The notes beneath the pieces are model-generated. The model was not told the DNA's origin. It worked only from the letters and a program-made list of their open reading frames with translations, and did no database searches. A stretch of DNA of 64,000 nt. Source: Bradyrhizobium nanningense (lineage in GTDB: Bacteria > Pseudomonadota > Alphaproteobacteria > Rhizobiales > Xanthobacteraceae). A program made the translations under genes and the position numbers. Location of the stretch: contig NZ_LBJC01000005.1 in assembly GCF_004114535.1 (NCBI RefSeq), positions 1-64,000 of the forward strand, in the 5' to 3' direction. Below, one piece after another: positions 59,629 to 64,000 of the stretch (within the stretch, counting starts at the first letter, position 1; each line of letters begins with the position of its first letter).

Positions 59629-61440
59629 TTATGCCTGTTCAATTTCTTCGCGGAGCATTTCCAGTTCGAGCCAGCGCTCTTCGGCCGCCGACAATTCGTC
59701 ATGCGCCTTGGCGATGGCGGCTGAGGTGTCGTCGAATTTTTTGCGATCCCTCGCATAGAGGTTGGGATCGTCAAGCACCCGCTGCAGCTTGGCGATGTCG
59801 GCCTGCAACGTTTCCATCTTCTTCGGCAGCGTCTCCAGCGCATGCTTCTCGTTGAAGCTCAGCTTCCGCTTCGGCGAGGAGGCGGGAGCAGCGGAGCGCT
59901 CTTCCTTCTTCTCCGTCGGGACTTGCGTCTTCGCCGTCTCGCGCTTCAGGTCCGCGCCGCGCTGCACCAGCATGTCGCTGTAACCGCCGGCGTACTCGAT
60001 CCACTTGCCGTTGCCCTCGGGCGCGATCACGGAGGTCACGACGCGGTCGAGAAAGTCGCGGTCGTGGCTGATCAGGATGACGGTGCCTTCGTAATCGCCG
60101 AGCATCTCCTCGAGCACGTCGAGCGTTTCGAGATCGAGATCGTTGGTCGGCTCGTCCAGCACCAGGAGGTTCGAGGGTTTTGCCAGCGCGCGCGCCAGCA
60201 TCAGCCGGCCGCGCTCACCGCCGGAGAGCACCTCCACCGGAGTGCCGCGCTGCTCTTGCGCGAACAGGAAGTCCTTCATGTAGCCGACGACATGCTTCGG
60301 CTTGCCGCCGACCATGATTTGATCGCCACGACCGCCGGTCAAGGCTTCAGCCAGCGTCGATTTGGGATCGAGGCTTTCGCGGTGCTGGTCGAGCGTGGCC
60401 GTCTCCAGATTGGCGCCGAGACGTATCATGCCGGAATCCGGCTGCATGCCGCCGGTGAGCAGATTGACCAGCGTGGTCTTGCCGGCGCCGTTTGGCCCGA
60501 TGATGCCGAGCCGGTCGCCGCGCTGGATGCGGGTCGAGAAATTCTCGACGATCTTGCGATCGCCGTAGGCCTTGGTGATGCCCTTGGCCTCGATCACCAG
60601 CTTGCCTGACTGCTCCGCTTCGGCGGCCGCGAGACTGGCGGTGCCGGCGGTGCCGCGATAGTTGCGGCGCTGGTCGCGCAGTGCGTGCAGATTGGCGAGG
60701 CGCTTGACGTTGCGCTTGCGCCGGCCGGAGACGCCATGGCGCAGCCAGTGCTCTTCGTCGACGATCTTGCGGTCGAGCTTGTGCTGGTCGCGCTCTTCCT
60801 CGGCCAGCACCTCGTCGCGCCAGGTCTCGAACGAGGCAAAGCCGCGGTCGATCTGCTTGATCCTGCCGCGGTCGAGCCAGGCGGTGGAACGCGACAGATT
60901 GGTCAAGAAGCGGCGATCATGGCTGATGATCACCAGCGCGCTGCGGCGGCCGTCGAGCTCCTGTTCCAGCCATTCGATGGTGGCGAGATCGAGATGGTTG
61001 GTCGGCTCGTCCAGCAGCAAAATGTCGGGCGAGGGCGCCAGCACATAGGCCAGCGCCGCGCGACGGGCTTCGCCACCGGAGAGATCATGCGGGTTCTCCT
61101 CGCCGGTGAGGCCGAGCTGCTCCAAGAGATAACGCGCCTGGTGCTGGTCGTCGCCGGGCGCAAGCCCGGACTCGACGTAAGCAAGCGTGGTCTTGTGCTC
61201 GCCGAAATCGGGCTCCTGCGGCAGATAGCGGACGGTGGCGCCGGGCTGCACGAAGCGCGTGCCGCCGTCGGGCTCGACCAGGCCGGCCGCGATTCTGAGC
61301 AGCGTCGATTTGCCGGAGCCGTTGCGGCCGATCAGGCAGACGCGCTCGCCTGGGGCGACATTGAGCTCGACGCCGGACAGAAGCGGCGTCCCGCCAAAAG
61401 TCAGCCGGATGTCTTTCAGTTGGACCAGCGGCGGCGCCAT
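59629..61440 (-). CDS. uup: ABC-F family ATPase (Uup-like)
   Basis: A 603-residue soluble twin ATPase, no membrane domain. The first Walker A is GRNGSGKST near residue 40 with signature LSGGEARRAALAYVL; the second is GPNGAGKTT with signature LSGGERGRLMLARAL and Walker B LLVLDEPTNDLDLETLD. The C-terminal coiled coil (about residues 530-600, EKHALETLPKKMETLQADIA) is typical of Uup. Works on ribosomes or DNA intermediates. It lies between the DUF188 and DSD1 genes with 2-3 nt gaps. Confidence 0.93.
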   Translation of the reverse strand: MAPPLVQLKDIRLTFGGTPLLSGVELNVAPGERVCLIGRNGSGKSTLLRIAAGLVEPDGGTRFVQPGATVRYLPQEPDFGEHKTTLAYVESGLAPGDDQHQARYLLEQLGLTGEENPHDLSGGEARRAALAYVLAPSPDILLLDEPTNHLDLATIEWLEQELDGRRSALVIISHDRRFLTNLSRSTAWLDRGRIKQIDRGFASFETWRDEVLAEEERDQHKLDRKIVDEEHWLRHGVSGRRKRNVKRLANLHALRDQRRNYRGTAGTASLAAAEAEQSGKLVIEAKGITKAYGDRKIVENFSTRIQRGDRLGIIGPNGAGKTTLVNLLTGGMQPDSGMIRLGANLETATLDQHRESLDPKSTLAEALTGGRGDQIMVGGKPKHVVGYMKDFLFAQEQRGTPVEVLSGGERGRLMLARALAKPSNLLVLDEPTNDLDLETLDVLEEMLGDYEGTVILISHDRDFLDRVVTSVIAPEGNGKWIEYAGGYSDMLVQRGADLKRETAKTQVPTEKKEERSAAPASSPKRKLSFNEKHALETLPKKMETLQADIAKLQRVLDDPNLYARDRKKFDDTSAAIAKAHDELSAAEERWLELEMLREEIEQA

Positions 61441-61442
61441 GA

Positions 61443-61946
61443 TCAGCCTTGATTCAGATTTTGGCTCGTTGCCGCCTGATCGGCGCGGCGGCGCTGGATT
61501 CGGCGCAGCGTCTGGTCAAGCGCCGAGAGGAAGGCGGAACGGTCGCGCGGCGAGTACGATCTGGGGCCCCCGGTGACCTCACCGGCCGAGCGCAGATCCG
61601 TCATCAGATTGCGCACCGCCAATGTCATGCCGATCGATTCCTCGGTGAACGGCTTGCCGTTCGGCGCGATCACGTCGGCCCCCGCCTTCACGCAGCGGCT
61701 GGCGAGCGGGATGTCGGAGGTGATGACGACGTCGCCCGGCTTGGCGCGCTCGGCGATCCAATCGTCGGCCGCGTCCATGCCGCTACCTGCGACGATGCGC
61801 TCGATCAGCGGGTCCTGCGGCACGCGGATGAAATTGCCCGCGACCACGCTGACCGGCACGCCGTGCCGGAGCGCGACGCGATAAATCTCGTCCTTCACCG
61901 GGCAGGCGTCGGCGTCGACATAGATACGGGTGGGGGCCTCAGTCAT
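61443..61946 (-). CDS. YaiI/YqxD family protein (DUF188)
   Basis: A 167-residue PIN-like, probably nuclease-fold protein. The family signature [17 protein letters not shown] is near residue 10, and [25 protein letters not shown] and [14 protein letters not shown] follow. ATG 61946 is the family start; the frame open above it is ignored. It is the first of the three-gene minus-strand set with the ABC-F and DSD1 genes. Function is not established for the family. Confidence 0.92.
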   Translation of the reverse strand: MTEAPTRIYVDADACPVKDEIYRVALRHGVPVSVVAGNFIRVPQDPLIERIVAGSGMDAADDWIAERAKPGDVVITSDIPLASRCVKAGADVIAPNGKPFTEESIGMTLAVRNLMTDLRSAGEVTGGPRSYSPRDRSAFLSALDQTLRRIQRRRADQAATSQNLNQG

Positions 61947-62050
61947 TCGCCGCGTGGTACCCCATTCGGGCCGCAAAGGCGAGGGGATTGACCGCTGTTC
62001 CCCGGCGCCTACGATCGGCCCGAAACAACAAGAATATGGGAACGCCAGCC

Positions 62051-62851
62051 ATGCCGAACCGGCTCGAAACCTACCGCGTCGAGGCCTACAACACCGCAAA
62101 ACAATCCGAAAACAAGATGCATGACGACAAAGTGGCGCGCCGCTTCGGGTTTTCCGGCGGGCTTGTCCCGGGCGTCGACGTCTTTGCCTACATGATGCAC
62201 GTGCCGATCGCGCGCTGGGGCCGCGATTTCCTGAGCTGCGGGCTGGTCGAGGCCCGCTTCATCAAGCCGGTCTATGACGGCGAGACGGCCGATGTCGATG
62301 CCACCGAGCATAACGGCTTGCTGACCATCGAGGTGTTCAGCCGCACCGAGCTCTGCGCGACCGGGACGGCCTCGCTGCCGGCGGCTGCGCCGGCGGTGTC
62401 GCTCAGCGACTATGTCGCGGTGCCCGCGGTGACCGAGCGCAAGCCGGTGAGCCCTGCGACGTTCGAGACCGGCAAATGGCTGGGGACCACGCCGCGCCGT
62501 TGGGCCGGGCAGGATGCGACGGACTATCTCACTGACGTCAGGGAGAACGATCCGATCTTCGCGCGGGAGGGGCTCGGCCATCCCGGCCTGATCCAGCGCG
62601 TCATGAACCGGGTGCTGGTCGACAACACCATTCTGGGCCCCTGGATCCACGTCGGCAGCCGCATGCAGCTGCTGTCCGCCGCCCGCGCCGGCGACGAGAT
62701 CACCGCGCTGGCCAAGGTCACCGCGAATTACGAGAAGAAAGGCCATCGCTTCGTCGAGCTCGACGCGCTCGTCGTCGCCAACGGCACCACGCCGCTCGCC
62801 CACTGCCAGCACACCGCGATCTACCAGCCGCGCGAGCAGGCGGCGGCTTAG
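62051..62851 (+). CDS. Hotdog-fold protein of unknown function (MaoC/HotDog dehydratase-like)
   Basis: A 266-residue protein with two hotdog-like halves: [20 protein letters not shown] in the first and [20 protein letters not shown] in the second. The second resembles acyl-CoA hydratase or thioesterase strands, but a clear catalytic Asp/His pair is not obvious. ATG 62051 is chosen with GGGAAC about 10 nt upstream; ATG 62036 is an alternative. Monocistronic, divergent from the DUF188 gene. Confidence 0.75.
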   Translation: MPNRLETYRVEAYNTAKQSENKMHDDKVARRFGFSGGLVPGVDVFAYMMHVPIARWGRDFLSCGLVEARFIKPVYDGETADVDATEHNGLLTIEVFSRTELCATGTASLPAAAPAVSLSDYVAVPAVTERKPVSPATFETGKWLGTTPRRWAGQDATDYLTDVRENDPIFAREGLGHPGLIQRVMNRVLVDNTILGPWIHVGSRMQLLSAARAGDEITALAKVTANYEKKGHRFVELDALVVANGTTPLAHCQHTAIYQPREQAAA

Positions 62852-62880
62852 GGGAGGCAAGCCTGTCACCACAAACGCGA

Positions 62881-62983
62881 TGTCATGCCCCGGCTTGACC
62901 GGGGCATCCAGTACGCCGCGGCCCATCCGTGAATTACTGCTGTCTCGGAATACTGGATCGCCCGATCAAGTCGGGCGATGACA
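62881..62983. repeat. Palindromic repeat (TGTCATGCCCCGGCTTGACCGG...CGGGCGATGACA)
   Basis: Outer TGTCAT/ATGACA and inner ATCCAGTA/TACTGGAT pair. Each arm has its own hairpin (GCCCCGG-CTTGA-CCGGGGC; CGCCCGA-TCAAG-TCGGGCG). Same family as 56117-56203 but with diverged arms. Confidence 0.85.
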
Positions 62984-63028
62984 GTTGTGCGTGTGGTGGC
63001 GGCGAGTGACCGTCTGCGAAAGAGTCCC

Positions 63029-64000
63029 TTACGCCGCCTTTGCCTTCGCGTCCTGGATCGCGCGCCACACGCGCTCCGGGGTCAGCGGCATGTCGATGTG
63101 CTTGATGCCGTAATCCGAGAGCGCATCGAGCACGGCGTTCACCACCGTCGACAGGCTGCCGGCGCAGCCGGCTTCGCCGCAGCCCTTGCTGCCGAGCGGG
63201 TTGGTGGTGGCGGGCACCGGATGATCGCCGATCGTCATGTTGGGCACGTCCTCGGCGCGGGGCAGGGCATAGTCCATCAGCGAGCCCGTGATCGGCTGGC
63301 CGCTCTCGTCGTAGCGGATGTGCTCCATGAGCGCTTGCCCGATGCCCTGGACCACGCCGCCATGGAGCTGGCCCGCGACCAGCAGCGGGTTGATCACCGT
63401 GCCGAAATCGTTGACCGCGCTGTAGCGCACGATCTGCACCACGCCGGTCTCCGGGTCGATCTCGACCTCGGCGACATGGCAGCCGTTCGGGAACGCCGAG
63501 GCGATCGGTTCGCTGGTGTGATCGACGTCGAGCGTATCAGGCACGCCCTCCGGCACTTTGCCGTCGTGCAGTTTCTTGGCGAGCTCCATGATGTCGATGC
63601 TGCGATCGGTGCCGGCGATCGTAAAGCTGCCGCCTTCGAATTCGATGTCGGCTTCCGATGCTTCGAGCACATGCGCCGCCGCGCGCTTGCCTTTCTCGAT
63701 GACGAGCTTTGCTGCCCCAACGATGGCCTGGCCGCTCGCAGTGATCGAGCGTGAGCCGCCGGTGCCGTTGCCGGTGTGGACGATGTCGCTGTCGCCCTGC
63801 ACCAGCTTGATGCTTTCGAAGGGAACCCCCAACTGCGCGCTCAGCACCTGCGCGAACGGCGTGGCATGGCCCTGGCCGTAATCGAGCGTGCCGGTGATGA
63901 GCTGCACGGAGCCATCGGGATCGAACACGATCTTGCCGAGTTCGACGCCGGGAGGCGCGGTAACCTCCAGATAGGAGCCGACGGCGATGCCGCGGAGCTT
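63029..64000 (-). CDS. Xanthine dehydrogenase/CO dehydrogenase-type molybdopterin-binding large subunit, 5' end outside the window
   Basis: C-terminal 323 residues of a molybdenum hydroxylase large subunit; the frame is open to the right edge. The second molybdopterin-binding domain shows TGTLDYGQGHATPFAQVL, NGTGGSRSITASGQAI and the active-site Glu segment GSKGCGEAGCAGSL. The typical end is PLTPERVWRAIQDA. The CoxL/aerobic-type family is clear. The substrate cannot be told from this part, and partner FAD and 2Fe-2S subunits would lie outside the window. Confidence 0.93.
   Translation of the reverse strand, partial: KLRGIAVGSYLEVTAPPGVELGKIVFDPDGSVQLITGTLDYGQGHATPFAQVLSAQLGVPFESIKLVQGDSDIVHTGNGTGGSRSITASGQAIVGAAKLVIEKGKRAAAHVLEASEADIEFEGGSFTIAGTDRSIDIMELAKKLHDGKVPEGVPDTLDVDHTSEPIASAFPNGCHVAEVEIDPETGVVQIVRYSAVNDFGTVINPLLVAGQLHGGVVQGIGQALMEHIRYDESGQPITGSLMDYALPRAEDVPNMTIGDHPVPATTNPLGSKGCGEAGCAGSLSTVVNAVLDALSDYGIKHIDMPLTPERVWRAIQDAKAKAA

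Noticed and set aside
1-64000. Search for tRNA, rRNA, CRISPR arrays, phage and insertion-sequence genes
   Set aside because: None recognised by eye; tRNA genes can be missed this way, so tRNAscan would settle it.

Overview
The window is about 64 kb of GC-rich chromosomal DNA from an alphaproteobacterium. I read it as Bradyrhizobium or a close relative in the Nitrobacteraceae. The reasons are the gene families and their arrangement (ExbB with an Ala/Pro-rich lead, abundant CoA-thioester metabolism, TRAP-TAXI and ABC transport, a TadE/TadG trio) and the many palindromic intergenic repeats typical of that group. This is my recognition of families and repeats, not a database match. I saw no rRNA, tRNA, CRISPR array, insertion sequence or phage gene. 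Both ends cut genes: exbB on the left and a molybdenum hydroxylase large subunit on the right.

Layout. 1-2.1 kb: ExbB-ExbD-TonB energising system. 2.1-3.8 kb: a small membrane protein, a site-2 protease and a GFA-type enzyme. 3.8-15.9 kb: a sugar-acid catabolic locus with two SDR dehydrogenases, a XylD-like dehydratase and a GntR-like LacI regulator on the minus strand, and on the plus strand a complete ABC importer, a DenD-like dehydrogenase, a KDG-type kinase and a KDPG-type aldolase. Two LacI-type operators flank the regulator. 16-21.7 kb: thiolase, family III CoA-transferase, a Cys-less thiolase-like protein with its DUF35 partner, a 33-residue membrane peptide, a carboxymuconolactone-decarboxylase-like protein and a MazG-like protein.

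21.9-32.2 kb: a TRAP-TAXI importer coupled to a glutaminase-STAS-cNMP fusion, a free-standing biotin-carrier protein, an IclR regulator, a carboxyltransferase and a GMC oxidoreductase. 32.3-39.5 kb: an FAD-linked 2-hydroxyacid dehydrogenase, a TadG and two TadE-like pseudopilins, an AhpD-like protein and a two-subunit family I CoA-transferase-like enzyme. 39.5-40.6 kb: a 1.1-kb region without a convincing gene that carries a long foldable element. 40.6-48.9 kb: ZntB/CorA, porin, MFS, then a thiolase, enoyl-CoA hydratase, thioesterase and TetR group sharing a palindromic operator, and a LysR regulator.

49-53.8 kb: valine catabolism (mmsA, isobutyryl-CoA dehydrogenase, 3-hydroxyisobutyryl-CoA hydrolase, mmsB). 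53.9-58.4 kb: acyl-CoA synthetase, MaoC hydratase, SDR and a flavoprotein that apparently starts at CTG. 58.5-61.9 kb: a tight minus-strand set of D-amino-acid aldolase/dehydratase, ABC-F ATPase and a DUF188 protein. 62-64 kb: a hotdog-fold protein and the molybdenum hydroxylase.

The most interesting points are the glutaminase-STAS-cNMP fusion tied to a TAXI transporter, the Cys-less thiolase/DUF35 pair, the CTGA start/stop overlap, the LacI operator inside the lacI coding end, the shared ATGAT-NN-TCATCATA operator, and the long imperfect hairpin in the gene-free stretch near 40.2 kb.
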